64,000 bases of DNA from Paenibacillus apiarius (GCF_017052585.1 NZ_JAFFHZ010000001.1:4092001-4156000), one strand, 5' to 3'; counted from the first letter of the stretch, positions 51,622-60,781 are shown. Notes: generated from the letters alone by a model not told the origin. Numbers and translations: made by a program.

Positions 51622-52725
51622 ATGAAGGCACATCGCTGGGGTTCGTTGATATTGGTTTTGACGTTGGCAGGCTCTTTGTTGGCAGCTTGCGGAGAATCGG
51701 CTTCGACCCAAAGTAATGGAAGCGATTCCAATTCTTCAACTGCGCTTGCAGGCGAACTGATTGTTGCCGGTAACGGTGCGACGGTCGAAGCCTTGATGAA
51801 GGATGAAATTTTCAAAAAGTTTAATGAAAAATACCCGGAGGTCAAGCTGTCCTATGTGTCGGGCGTGTCGACCGATATCGTAGCGAAGGTCGCTGCCCAG
51901 CAAGGATCGCCGCAGATAGACGTCGCTGTCATCGAGGGCGGCGAACATGAGGCGGGACGCGCAAAAGGCCTGTGGGAAACGCTTGAGCCGAGTCAGATTC
52001 CGAATATGTCCAAAGTCGATGAAACATTAAAGGTGAATGAAAACAGCGGAGCAACCGTCAACTTCACACCGATGGGCATTTCGTACAATGTCAAGCTTGC
52101 GCAGGAGAAAGGGCTGCCTGTTCCTGACTCATGGAATGACCTGGCCCGTCCGGAGATGAAGGGAAATATCACGCTGACGGAAATGTCCAGCAACTTCGGG
52201 CGCTCCGCTACGATTATGCTTGCTTATGCCAATGGCGGATCCGAAAAAGACATGACCGCAGGATTCGAAAAACTGAAAACGATTGCCGCGTACATGCCTA
52301 CCTTCGCGAAGACGGCCGCCCAGCTGCAGCAAAATTTACAAAATCACACATCCGTGTATACGGCCTGGACGATGGCGCGCAGCATCGTGCAGAAGGATCA
52401 AGGCGTGGAGCTTGAATTCGTTATTCCGAAGGAAGGGGCGAATATCGTGCCTAACGTTGCCTCTTTGGTGAAAGGCGCCAAGCATCCGGAGGCTGCAAAA
52501 GCGTTTATTGATTTCCTGTTGACCGAGGATGTCCAGATACTGTACGCGACCAAGCTGTATTACAATACGGCCGTCGATGTGAAATTACCGGAGGACACGG
52601 GCAGGCTGCTTGATTTTGACAAGAGCAAAATCGTGGCGCTCGATTACGGGGTCATCAGCCAAAATACGAAGGATTGGCTAGATACGTTTAATAAGGAAGT
52701 AGCACCTCAGGTCGGCAAGCAATAA
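51622..52725 (+). CDS. ABC transporter substrate-binding lipoprotein (PotD/AfuA-like)
   Basis: This 367-residue lipoprotein is the receptor of the importer encoded downstream. The signal peptide ends in lipobox L-L-A-A-C-G (Cys about residue 22), followed by a Ser/Asn linker. The mature part is a type II binding protein: L-I-V-A-G-N-G-A-T-V-E, then V-D-V-A-V-I-E-G-G-E-type strand, F-T-P-M-G-I-S-Y-N, W-N-D-L-A-R-P-E-M-K-G-N-I, and A-K-A-F-I-D-F-L-L-T. It resembles receptors for polyamines, iron(III) or organic acids. ATG 51622 follows GGGAGGG; an upstream in-frame reading from 51505 spans promoter and operator. Confidence 0.9.
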   Translation: MKAHRWGSLILVLTLAGSLLAACGESASTQSNGSDSNSSTALAGELIVAGNGATVEALMKDEIFKKFNEKYPEVKLSYVSGVSTDIVAKVAAQQGSPQIDVAVIEGGEHEAGRAKGLWETLEPSQIPNMSKVDETLKVNENSGATVNFTPMGISYNVKLAQEKGLPVPDSWNDLARPEMKGNITLTEMSSNFGRSATIMLAYANGGSEKDMTAGFEKLKTIAAYMPTFAKTAAQLQQNLQNHTSVYTAWTMARSIVQKDQGVELEFVIPKEGANIVPNVASLVKGAKHPEAAKAFIDFLLTEDVQILYATKLYYNTAVDVKLPEDTGRLLDFDKSKIVALDYGVISQNTKDWLDTFNKEVAPQVGKQ

Positions 52726-52767
52726 TTCGGGTTCATGGCGAATACTTATCGGAGCGGAGGCATGTTC

Positions 52768-53880
52768 ATGACACAATATGACGTAGAACTGCAGGGCGTC
52801 CACAAGCGCTTTGGAGGAACGGCCGTCGTTGACAATTTCAACTTGCAGGTTGAGCGGGGAGAGTGCGTCACGTTTCTCGGTCCTTCAGGCTGCGGGAAGA
52901 CGACGACATTAAATATGATCGCCGGCTTCTTGGAACCGGATGGAGGAGAATTGCGCATTAAAGGCAAGCCGATGAATGGGGTCCCTGCGAACAAGCGCGA
53001 TCTCGGCATGGTGTTCCAGACCTACTCGCTGTTCCCGCATATGACTGTGGAAGAGAATGTCGCTTATGGCCTGAAGCTAAGAAAGACGTCCAAGAGCGAT
53101 ATGCGGGCGCGTGTGCGCAAGGTGCTCGAATTAGTAAAGCTGCCGCATGCGGCGGATCGTTATCCGAAGCAGTTATCCGGCGGGCAGCGTCAGCGCATTG
53201 CAATTGCGCGGGCGCTGGTGACGGAGCCGTCCCTGCTCTTGCTTGACGAGCCGCTCAGCAACTTGGATGCGAAGCTGCGGGAAGAATTGCGCGAGGAGCT
53301 GAAGCGGCTGCAGCAGGAGATCGGGGTAACGACAATTTTCGTGACGCATGATCAAGAAGAAGCGATGTACTTATCCGACCGAATCGTCGTCTTGGATCAC
53401 GGCAAGGTGGAGCAAATCGGCGCGCCAGAGGATATCTATCATTGCCCCGCGTCCGCGTTCGTGCACGAGTTCATCGGGAAATCGAACCGATTCGAGGCGG
53501 CCGTCACCTCTCAGTCAGACGGGAGCGGGACACTTATGACGACAAACGGCCTCGCTTTGAAGGCAGAGCATCGTACGTATCCGTTCCAGGAAGGGGAGCG
53601 GGTATCGGCCTATGTCCGCCCCGAGCATATTCGAATGGCTGCTGCTCACGAGGGCCGCGATGCTGCGGCTGGTCTTGGTGCAGACAATACAGTCTACGGC
53701 ACGGTGCGCCTCATGTCTTTCCTCGGGTCCTATGGCGAGCTTGTCGTCGACGTGGAGGGGGTGCCGGTGACCGTTCGCACGCATACGCTCCGGCGCCAAA
53801 CGGGATTCGGAGAAGGAGAGCGCATTAAGCTCATGTGGGATGCCCACGACGTAAGCGTCTTTCCGTGGAAGGAGGAGTAA
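52768..53880 (+). CDS. ABC transporter ATP-binding protein (PotA-like)
   Basis: This 370-residue ATPase of the spermidine/iron/phosphonate class has Walker A G-P-S-G-C-G-K-T-T, Q-loop F-Q-T-Y-S-L-F-P-H-M-T, signature L-S-G-G-Q-R-Q-R, Walker B L-L-L-L-D-E-P-L-S-N-L-D, and switch V-T-H-D-Q-E-E-A. A C-terminal TOBE domain spans about residues 275-360 (V-R-P-E-H-I-R). GGAGCGGAGG lies 7 bases before ATG 52768; two earlier in-frame ATGs are too close to or upstream of that site. The next gene begins 3 bases after the stop. Confidence 0.93.
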   Translation: MTQYDVELQGVHKRFGGTAVVDNFNLQVERGECVTFLGPSGCGKTTTLNMIAGFLEPDGGELRIKGKPMNGVPANKRDLGMVFQTYSLFPHMTVEENVAYGLKLRKTSKSDMRARVRKVLELVKLPHAADRYPKQLSGGQRQRIAIARALVTEPSLLLLDEPLSNLDAKLREELREELKRLQQEIGVTTIFVTHDQEEAMYLSDRIVVLDHGKVEQIGAPEDIYHCPASAFVHEFIGKSNRFEAAVTSQSDGSGTLMTTNGLALKAEHRTYPFQEGERVSAYVRPEHIRMAAAHEGRDAAAGLGADNTVYGTVRLMSFLGSYGELVVDVEGVPVTVRTHTLRRQTGFGEGERIKLMWDAHDVSVFPWKEE

Positions 53881-53883
53881 GCG

Positions 53884-54747
53884 ATGTCCAAGCTTGCGCG
53901 CAACAAAGTGTGGGCAGCGCTGCTGCTGCTCGTCCCGAGCTTCATTATTATCCTCGGCGTGTTCGTGCTGCCGATGCTTTACATGCTCGTGATTAGCGTT
54001 CGTGAGGACGGAGGAACGGGAACGTGGACGTTTGCCCAGTACAAGCTCTTTTTTCAAGATCCTTATTATATTGAAGTGTTATGGCGCACGGTCAAGCTAA
54101 GCTTATGGACAGTGCTGGCATGCCTTATTCTTGGTTACCCTGTGGCGATGTATATGGCGAGAGCAACGCCCAAGATGCGCGGCTTCATTACCTTTCTAAT
54201 TATATCGCCGCATTTAATCAGTGTCGTCATACGCAACTTCGGCTGGGTCGTCATTTTAAGCGATAACGGATTTATTAATAGTGCGTTATTGAAGCTAGGC
54301 CTTATCGATAAGCCGCTGCGTTTGCTGTACAATGAGCTCGGCGTCGTTATCGGGTTAACGGATTCCCTCATAGTCTATATGGTGCTGGCGGTGGCCGCGA
54401 GCCTGTATGCGGTAGATGCCTCATTATATAAAGCGGCCGGAATCCTTGGGGCTTCCAAGGCACGCATGTTCTTCAGCTTGACATTGCCGCTCAGCATGCC
54501 CGGCATCTTCGCGGGCACGACGCTCGTATTCAGCCTGGCAATGAGCGCGTTCGTGACGCCCGCGCTTATGGGAGGCACATCTGTAAAGGTTATGCCGGTC
54601 ATCGCGTATGAGAAGATGATGGCCGCTTATGATTGGTCGCTCGGAGCGGCGCTTGCTTTCTTGCTGCTCGGCTCAACGCTGGGGCTGGTTGCGCTCTTCA
54701 CCAAGCTGGTCGAGACGAAGCGCTATAAGGAGGTGTTCTCATCATGA
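53884..54747 (+). CDS. ABC transporter permease (PotB-like)
   Basis: This 287-residue permease has six predicted helices. TM1 is W-A-A-L-L-L-L-V-P-S-F-I-I-I-L-G-V-F. The binding-protein-dependent permease domain starts near residue 60, with the EAA-like loop K-A-A-G-I-L-G-A-S-K-A-R-M-F-F-S-L-T-L-P-L. The ribosome binding site GGAGGAG lies inside the end of the ATPase gene. It overlaps the next permease by 4 bases (ATGA). Confidence 0.93.
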   Translation: MSKLARNKVWAALLLLVPSFIIILGVFVLPMLYMLVISVREDGGTGTWTFAQYKLFFQDPYYIEVLWRTVKLSLWTVLACLILGYPVAMYMARATPKMRGFITFLIISPHLISVVIRNFGWVVILSDNGFINSALLKLGLIDKPLRLLYNELGVVIGLTDSLIVYMVLAVAASLYAVDASLYKAAGILGASKARMFFSLTLPLSMPGIFAGTTLVFSLAMSAFVTPALMGGTSVKVMPVIAYEKMMAAYDWSLGAALAFLLLGSTLGLVALFTKLVETKRYKEVFSS

Positions 54748-55562
54748 TGAGAGAATCGGGACGTTTCCGCCTCACGCCGCTTGGCCTAATTACGTTCTTT
54801 GTCGTGCTGATGGTTATTTCACCGCTGCTTATTATCGTTCCCACCTCGTTCACGTCGACAGGTGTATTGAGATTTCCGCCGGAAGGCTTTTCAATGCAAT
54901 GGTATGTCAAAATATTCGATCGTCCCGAGTTCGTCGATTCCTTCTGGTTCAGCTTGAAGCTGGCGGTGCTGGCCGCCGTCATTGCAACGCTCATCGGCAC
55001 GCTGGCTGCGCTGGCCCTGCATAAATACAAGCCGCCTGGCAGCGGGGCGATTAACGCGCTCTTGCTGTCGCCGCTAACGGTGCCCTCACTCATTATCGGA
55101 ATTTCAGCGCTTTTGTTTTTTACACGGATCGGACTCGCCGGGACGTTCACGGGACTGCTCTTGTCTCATATTCTCATCTCGGTGCCGTACGTCGTGCGGC
55201 TGGTATTGACAGGACTCAGCTCCTTCGATTATACGCTGGAACGAGCCGCCGCCATATTGGGCGCTCATCCGATACGCACCTTTTGGGATATTACGCTCCC
55301 GGTCATCCGGCCGGCCATCTTCTCGGGCATGGTGTTCGCCTTCTTGACTTCATTCGATAACGTGACGGTATCGCTCTTTCTTGTCTCGCCGTCGACGACC
55401 ACATTGCCGATGGCGATATTCAACTACATGCAGGAGTCGTTGACTCCGCTTGTCGCTTCGATTTCATCCATCATGATTTTGCTCAGTCTGATTTTTATTT
55501 TCATCTTAGAACGGGTATACGGATTAGACCGCTTGTTCGGTTCCAATTCGCATTCCCATTAA
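54744..55562 (+). CDS. ABC transporter permease (PotC-like)
   Basis: This is the 272-residue second permease. TM1 is L-I-T-F-F-V-V-L-M-V-I-S-P-L-L-I-I-V, followed by P-T-S-F-T-S-T-G-V-L-R-F-P-P-E-G-F-S, typical of PotC-type proteins. The coupling loop is E-R-A-A-A-I-L-G-A-H-P-I-R-T-F-W-D-I-T-L-P. The end has I-F-I-L-E-R-V-Y-G-L-D-R. With the preceding genes it forms a complete importer (receptor, ATPase, two permeases). The M20 peptidase starts 16 bases after it. Confidence 0.93.
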   Translation: MMRESGRFRLTPLGLITFFVVLMVISPLLIIVPTSFTSTGVLRFPPEGFSMQWYVKIFDRPEFVDSFWFSLKLAVLAAVIATLIGTLAALALHKYKPPGSGAINALLLSPLTVPSLIIGISALLFFTRIGLAGTFTGLLLSHILISVPYVVRLVLTGLSSFDYTLERAAAILGAHPIRTFWDITLPVIRPAIFSGMVFAFLTSFDNVTVSLFLVSPSTTTLPMAIFNYMQESLTPLVASISSIMILLSLIFIFILERVYGLDRLFGSNSHSH

Positions 55563-55578
55563 GGCAGGTCGAGAACCT

Positions 55579-56715
55579 ATGAATTTTGTACCGCAGCTCG
55601 AACGGTGGTTGCCGGACATGGTCGCACTCTTGGAGGAAAGCGTCAATATGGATTCACCGTCCACGGACAAAGCATTGACGGACCGGATGATCGGCTGGTA
55701 TGCCGCACGCTGCAGCGAAGCCCTCCAAGCGCGGGTGGAGCGTGTTCCGAACCGGCAGTATGGAGACCGGCTGGCTGTTCGCGTAGGCAACGGTCCGCGG
55801 CAAGTTCTGCTGGTCGGCCATGCGGATACGGTGTGGCCTGCTGGCGAGGCGAAGCTCAGGCCATTCCGGATAGATGGGGATCGCGCCTTCGGTCCTGGCG
55901 TTTATGATATGAAAGCAAGCCTTATTCAAGCATTATTTGCATTAAAATTGCTGCAAATGACAAATAGACTTCCCCAACAGCTATCAATTGTGTTATTAAT
56001 TAATAGTGATGAAGAAATTGGGAGTCCCACCTCCCGGCAATGGATCGAATCTTATGCGCGCAAGAGCGAGGCCGCCTTCGTGCTCGAGCCTCCCATGGAA
56101 CCGCATGGAGCGGTAAAGACCGCCCGCAAAGGCAGCGGTCGCTTCCTGCTGTCCTTAGAAGGACGGTCGGCCCACGCCGGAGTCAACCCGGAAGCGGGCG
56201 TGTCCGCAGTCGAGGAGATGGCGCGGCAGATTATAAGATTGCACGCATGGTCCGAACCAAGCCGCGGCATTTATGTCAACGTAGGTGTCGTCAACGGGGG
56301 CATCGGTGCGAATGTCATTGCAGATCGAGCGACGGCGGAAATTGATGTTCGCGTGCAGACGATGGACGATTTTCGGCATTTTGCAACGAGAATGAACCAT
56401 CTGACGCCCTTCCATCCCGAAGTGCGCATGAGCATGACAGGGGATATGAATCGCCCGCCGATGGAAAGAACGAGGCAAATCGGACGATTGTTCGAGATCG
56501 CCCGCGCCGCAGCCTGGGATCAATTGAATATGGGGCTCGGAGAAACAAGCACGGGCGGAGTCAGTGATGGAAATTTTATTGCAGCATGCGGAACGCCGAC
56601 ATTGGACGGGCTTGGAGTGCGCGGAGACGGAGCACATTCACCGTCAGAATACATATGGCTTACAGAACTTCCGCGCAGAGCCGCACTGTTGGCTGGCATC
56701 TTAGAACGTTTATAA
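55579..56715 (+). CDS. M20-family metallopeptidase (carboxypeptidase G2-like)
   Basis: This 378-residue zinc hydrolase cleaves N-terminal or amide-linked acyl groups, as in CPG2 and ArgE-type enzymes. Metal ligands are in place: H-A-D-T-V-W (first His), G-P-G-V-Y-D-M-K (bridging Asp), S-D-E-E-I-G-S (catalytic Glu pair), L-E-P-P-M, and G-A-H-S-P-S-E-Y (last His). The lid domain has S-A-H-A-G-V-N-P-E-A-G. It probably hydrolyses the imported compound. A 100-base stretch at 55921-56020 is strikingly AT-rich (about 29% GC), unlike the rest of the gene. Confidence 0.88.
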   Translation: MNFVPQLERWLPDMVALLEESVNMDSPSTDKALTDRMIGWYAARCSEALQARVERVPNRQYGDRLAVRVGNGPRQVLLVGHADTVWPAGEAKLRPFRIDGDRAFGPGVYDMKASLIQALFALKLLQMTNRLPQQLSIVLLINSDEEIGSPTSRQWIESYARKSEAAFVLEPPMEPHGAVKTARKGSGRFLLSLEGRSAHAGVNPEAGVSAVEEMARQIIRLHAWSEPSRGIYVNVGVVNGGIGANVIADRATAEIDVRVQTMDDFRHFATRMNHLTPFHPEVRMSMTGDMNRPPMERTRQIGRLFEIARAAAWDQLNMGLGETSTGGVSDGNFIAACGTPTLDGLGVRGDGAHSPSEYIWLTELPRRAALLAGILERL

Positions 56716-56743
56716 AGCAACTCGCCAAGGGAGAGTGACAACA

Positions 56744-58180
56744 ATGGCCAAGTCGCTAGGGTCAAGCACGAACATTATTATTCGTATGGAGATTGATAAA
56801 AGTCAATGCTCATTTGCACAAGTTGCAGCAGCTATCGGTGAAGGCGGCGGTGACATCGTTGCGATTGACGTCATTCGCGGAACAGCGACTTCAACGGTAC
56901 GGGATATTACGGTAAATGTGTATGACGGCAGCGTGGGCGATCGGATTGTCCAGCTCCTGAAACAAGTGGAAGGCGTCAAAATCGTCAACGTATCTGATCA
57001 GACATTCCTGCTTCATTTGGGCGGCAAGATTGAAATGCAGCCGAAGGTTCCCATCCGGAACCGCGATGATTTATCGCGCGTCTATACCCCAGGCGTAGCA
57101 CGCGTATGTATGGCTATACACGAGGACCCGTCCCGCGCCTATACGTTGACGATTAAGCGGGATACGGTCGCAGTCGTCTCCGACGGGACGGCCGTGCTCG
57201 GATTGGGTGACATCGGTGCGATGGCCGCGATGCCGGTCATGGAAGGGAAGGCGATGCTGTTCAAGCAATTCGCCAATGTCGACGCGTTCCCAATCTGTCT
57301 CGATACGCAGGATACGGAAGAGATTATCCGTACGATCCAGGCAATTGCACCAGCTTTTGGCGGCATCAACCTTGAGGATATTTCCGCGCCGCGCTGCTTC
57401 GAGATTGAGCAGCGGCTGAACGAGCTGATCGATATCCCGGTGTTCCACGACGATCAGCACGGAACGGCTGTCGTCCTGCTTGCCGGCATATTGAACTCGC
57501 TGCGTATCGTCGGCAAGCGGATTGAAGATTGCAAAATCGTATTGTGCGGCATCGGCGCAGCCGGAATGGCATGTACGGAAATGCTTATATCTGCCGGAGC
57601 GGTCAACGTTATCGGCGTCGACCGGCAAGGGGCGCTTACCCGTGATGAATCTTACGCGAACGAGGCGTGGAACCGGTTTGCGGCAAAGACGAATCCGCAT
57701 GGCGAACGCGGCAAGCTGTCTGATGTCATTCAAGGCGCGGACGTGTTCATCGGCGTATCGGGTCCAGGTGTATTGAAGAAGGAAGACGTATCGGCGATGG
57801 CTCAAGATCCGATTATTTTTGCGATGGCGAACCCGACACCGGAAATCGATCCGGATGAAATCGAAGGCATCGCCCGCATTATTGCGACTGGCCGATCAGA
57901 TTATCCGAATCAGATTAACAATGTGCTCTGCTTCCCGGGGCTGTTCCGCGGCGTGCTGGACTGCCGCGCCTCCAAAGTGACCGAGCGCATGAAGCTGGCG
58001 GCGGCTCACGCCATTGCGGAAGTGGTGTCGCCTGAAGAATTAAGCGAACTATATATTATTCCGAGTGTCTTCAACACGCAGGTCGTGTCCAAGGTTCGCG
58101 ACGCGGTGGTGGATGCCGCGTATGCGGACGGTGTGGCGCGGCGGCGCGATTATCGAGACGGCACGAACAAAGGAGTATAG
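56744..58180 (+). CDS. NAD(P)-dependent malic enzyme with N-terminal ACT domain
   Basis: This 478-residue enzyme oxidatively decarboxylates malate to pyruvate. Residues about 8-85 form an ACT-type domain (I-I-I-R-M-E-I-D, then I-V-A-I-D-V-I-R, I-T-V-N-V-Y), suggesting allosteric control. The catalytic part has V-Y-T-P-G-V-A-R-V-C, D-G-T-A-V-L-G-L-G-D-I-G, F-H-D-D-Q-H-G-T-A (metal Asp pair) and the NAD site G-I-G-A-A-G-M-A. F-A-M-A-N-P-T-P-E-I near residue 363 is also typical. ATG 56744 is preferred to GTG 56735, which falls in the ribosome binding site. It lies 28 bases after the peptidase gene and is probably in the same operon. Confidence 0.9.
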   Translation: MAKSLGSSTNIIIRMEIDKSQCSFAQVAAAIGEGGGDIVAIDVIRGTATSTVRDITVNVYDGSVGDRIVQLLKQVEGVKIVNVSDQTFLLHLGGKIEMQPKVPIRNRDDLSRVYTPGVARVCMAIHEDPSRAYTLTIKRDTVAVVSDGTAVLGLGDIGAMAAMPVMEGKAMLFKQFANVDAFPICLDTQDTEEIIRTIQAIAPAFGGINLEDISAPRCFEIEQRLNELIDIPVFHDDQHGTAVVLLAGILNSLRIVGKRIEDCKIVLCGIGAAGMACTEMLISAGAVNVIGVDRQGALTRDESYANEAWNRFAAKTNPHGERGKLSDVIQGADVFIGVSGPGVLKKEDVSAMAQDPIIFAMANPTPEIDPDEIEGIARIIATGRSDYPNQINNVLCFPGLFRGVLDCRASKVTERMKLAAAHAIAEVVSPEELSELYIIPSVFNTQVVSKVRDAVVDAAYADGVARRRDYRDGTNKGV

Positions 58181-58191
58181 AGAAAGCGATC

Positions 58192-58341
58192 ATGTTTGCG
58201 CTATTAAAAGACGAATCCTTGTTAGAAGCTTATCAAGAAGCGCTCCGCATGGAGCTGGAGCCTTCTTTCCTGGAGCTGCTGCGCATCGAAATCGAGAGCA
58301 GAAAGCAGGACGGCAGCCGTCCTCTTTATACAACGCAATAA
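58192..58341 (+). CDS. sda: Sda-type inhibitor of the sporulation histidine kinase
   Basis: This 49-residue gene, short enough to be missed by length cut-offs, matches Sda of Bacillus. The shared pattern is L-x-D-E-x-L-x-E-x-Y-x-x-A-x-x-M-x-L-x-x-x-F-x-x-L-x-x-x-E-I-x-x-R, an antiparallel two-helix hairpin. Sda binds the dimerisation domain of KinA and blocks Spo0A activation when replication is active or DNA is damaged. Here it starts 11 bases after the malic enzyme stop. AAGGAG (58169-58174) is 17 bases upstream and GAGAAAG closer, so the start context is weak but the homology pattern is good. A strong hairpin follows. It implies a sporulating host. Confidence 0.8.
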   Translation: MFALLKDESLLEAYQEALRMELEPSFLELLRIEIESRKQDGSRPLYTTQ

Positions 58342-58377
58342 AGTAAAATTCACATGCAACTGAATCATGCATTAACC

Positions 58378-58415
58378 AAAGCCATCTTTCGACAGCAATG
58401 AAGAAAGATGGCTTT
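58378..58415 (+). terminator. Terminator after sda
   Basis: AAAGCCATCTTTC (58378-58390) pairs perfectly with GAAAGATGGCTTT (58403-58415), then AATTATATA. The 13-bp stem is strong; the tail is only moderately T-rich. Confidence 0.75.
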
Positions 58416-58746
58416 AATTATATATGGGGTGGAAAAAGCATGAAAACACACATAATAAACCAAATAATGACATAATAATGACATAAATATCAAAAGTTAA
58501 TATTGACGATGCAGCATAAACCTATACGATTAATTCTATGAAACGTTACTGGTTTTATGCTTTTATAAAAAACGGTAATGGACCATCGGAGCATTGCATT
58601 AGTGCAATAATAATCGGCAGAAATGGAACTAAAGAAAGATCACAGTTACAAGTCTTGAGATAACGAAGCTGCATCAGACTCAAGACATTCAATCGTTCAA
58701 CTTAATGAAAGTTCATATCAAGGGAGAAGAAAGGGGAACGCCAATT
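58416..58746 (+). other. AT-rich intergenic region with tandem repeat and small hairpins
   Basis: No clear gene is present. AATAATGACAT occurs twice in tandem (58463-58484). ATTGCA-TTAG-TGCAAT (58593-58608) and GTCTTGAG/CTCAAGAC (58652-58659, 58679-58686) are perfect hairpins. An 11-codon reading frame starts at 58440 but has no ribosome binding site. AAAGGGGAA near 58731 serves the broken small gene that follows. Confidence 0.5.
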
Positions 58747-58912
58747 ATGAAATCAAATCGTCACTGTTGGCCTGACTGATCCGCCGCCGCATGCTGCAGT
58801 GGATAGCATCATTACGGGCAGAATCACCGCTAGAACGAAAAAGCTGCTGCGCGAGTTCGAACGGGTTCGCGGAGAGAAATTAGTCGATGATCGTGTCGTA
58901 TTAGGGGGATAA
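58747..58912 (+). pseudogene. Small protein gene with a one-base frameshift near its start
   Basis: ATG 58747 has a good ribosome binding site (AAAGGGGAAC) but stops after 10 codons. Removing one A from the AAA run just after the ATG joins it to a frame that is open to TAA 58910-58912. The joined product is 54 residues: a hydrophobic start (V-T-V-G-L), P-P-P-H, then a basic-acidic helix (R-T-K-K-L-L-R-E-F-E-R-V-R-G-E-K). I do not recognise the family. The join of start, binding site and open frame argues for a real small gene carrying a mutation or sequencing error. Confidence 0.5.
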
Positions 58913-59002
58913 ATGATGTAAAAAGATGCATACGGGCTGGAAAAAATATGATAAAATCCATGGGGGTGCTTAATGTAAGCAAGAGTGAAAAGGGGGACGC
59001 TC

Positions 59003-60781
59003 ATGGATTGGTTCAAGCGCAGCATCATTCCGAAACTTATTCTAGTTTCGTACATCATCGTGATGGCGATTAGCGGCTTTTTCATTATGCGGGAGTATTC
59101 CCGCGAGAAAGCGTTATACCTGGACTTTCTGCAGCAAAAGCATGAATTGCTCGTGAAGATGGAATTAACCGATGTGAAGGGCGCGATCCGGCAAGCATCC
59201 GACATGATGCAGAGCAAAGAAGCCAATGCGCCGATAGACGATTCGATTTTCCGGCTCATACGCGGACGTCTCAATGTCATTGCCAAGGATGACATCGTAA
59301 ATGCCTTCCTTTTTGTGCCGGAGAGGAAGCAAGCGGGGGCGGAACGCACCGCATTTCGTATGCTGCAAGCGAATAGCGGCCTTGAACAACAGGGGTTTAC
59401 CGTGAACAAAACCTACGACATGCCGCCATCCATTGAAGAGGCATATAAAGAGATGACAAAGAAGGGACAAGCCTTGTCCGATGAGTTTCTTATCGGTGAT
59501 GATACGCTGATTAGCGCAATCGCACCGGTCAAGGATGATCGCGGCAAGACGCTTGCTTACTTTGTGCTGGATTTTGACTACACACCGGTCAAGCAAGAGT
59601 TCATGAACTATTTGACGCAGGCGCTCATTACCGGTATGGCGTTGGGATTAGTAGGCATGTTCATTCTGACTTGGTATATTTACCGCAAAATAAAGCCGCT
59701 TAACGTCATACACCGCCTAAGCGAGCAGGCGGCAGAGGGCGATCTGACCGTGAAGCTGGATGTGAAGACGGAGGATGAAATCGGGCGGCTGTCAACCGTG
59801 TTCAATCATATGATTGAACGGCTGGGACACTTGCTGCAAAGTGTTCAGCAGGCTTCGAACAATGTATCGATCTCGTCGCAAGAGCTGAAGCGCGGCGCGG
59901 AAGAAACAGCCATCGCGGCGCAGGAAGCGGCAAGCGCGATGATGGAAGTGACAAGCGGAGCGCTGGAACAGCAGCATAATGCGAGAGAGACGAAAGCGGC
60001 GATGGGGGAAATCGCGACAGGCGTCCAACAAATCGCGGCTTCATCGGATCAAGTAGCGTCATGGATGCAGCAATCTTCTGCGCAGGCGGATACAGGGCGC
60101 AATGTCGTGGAGCGCGCGGTCGAGCAGATGAACGTCATCCAATCCGCATCCGAAGAGACGAACGACGCGTTTTCCAGCTTGTCTGAAGTGGTCAATCAAA
60201 TTAACGGGGCCGCCAGCTTCATTCAGAACAGTGTCAAGCAAACGGAACTGCTTGCGCTGAATGCTTCGATCGAAGCGGCGCGCGCCGGCGAACACGGACG
60301 CGGCTTCCAAGTAGTTGCGTCGGAAGTGCGCCAATTGGCAGAGCATTCGAAGCATTCTCTACATACTATTATGGAATTGATTCGTGAAGTTCATGCAAAG
60401 CAAGCGATGACCGAGCAAGCGGCGCTGCGGCAGCAGGATGCGGTCCTTCATGGCCTGACCGCGGTTCAGGAGGCAGATGACGCCTTCAGCAGCATCTCCG
60501 CAGCGATCGCCCAGACGAACGACCAGGTGGAGCAGTATCGGACGATCGCCAAGCAAATTGCGCAGTCCTGCGAAGAGGTCTCCCGGCTCGTCGAGCAGTT
60601 GTCCAGTGTTGCCGAGAGCTCCCATGACCATACGTCCCGCGTTGCCGCTACGACGGAGCAACAATCGGCGCTTACGGAACAGATTGCCGCCTCTGCCGAT
60701 AGCTTGTTATCATTGAGCCGGGATATGGAGTCAATGCTGACACAGTTCAAAGTCAACTCTGATGTAAGCAATAAGCAGTAA
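59003..60781 (+). CDS. Methyl-accepting chemotaxis protein with small sensor domain
   Basis: This 592-residue chemoreceptor has TM1 at residues 9-28 ([18 protein letters not shown]), an extracellular sensor of about 170 residues (single Cache-like, shorter than in the receptor at 5.7 kb) and TM2 near 205-225. HAMP and a long coiled-coil signalling domain follow. The tip reads [23 protein letters not shown] near residue 415. Start ATG 59003 follows AAAAGGGGG by 7 bases; an in-frame GTG at 58985 has no site. The ligand is unknown and no other chemotaxis gene is adjacent. Confidence 0.92.
   Translation: MDWFKRSIIPKLILVSYIIVMAISGFFIMREYSREKALYLDFLQQKHELLVKMELTDVKGAIRQASDMMQSKEANAPIDDSIFRLIRGRLNVIAKDDIVNAFLFVPERKQAGAERTAFRMLQANSGLEQQGFTVNKTYDMPPSIEEAYKEMTKKGQALSDEFLIGDDTLISAIAPVKDDRGKTLAYFVLDFDYTPVKQEFMNYLTQALITGMALGLVGMFILTWYIYRKIKPLNVIHRLSEQAAEGDLTVKLDVKTEDEIGRLSTVFNHMIERLGHLLQSVQQASNNVSISSQELKRGAEETAIAAQEAASAMMEVTSGALEQQHNARETKAAMGEIATGVQQIAASSDQVASWMQQSSAQADTGRNVVERAVEQMNVIQSASEETNDAFSSLSEVVNQINGAASFIQNSVKQTELLALNASIEAARAGEHGRGFQVVASEVRQLAEHSKHSLHTIMELIREVHAKQAMTEQAALRQQDAVLHGLTAVQEADDAFSSISAAIAQTNDQVEQYRTIAKQIAQSCEEVSRLVEQLSSVAESSHDHTSRVAATTEQQSALTEQIAASADSLLSLSRDMESMLTQFKVNSDVSNKQ

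Noticed and set aside
58440-58475. 11-codon reading frame as a leader peptide
   Set aside because: No ribosome binding site, and no attenuator-type structure or regulated gene directly downstream.
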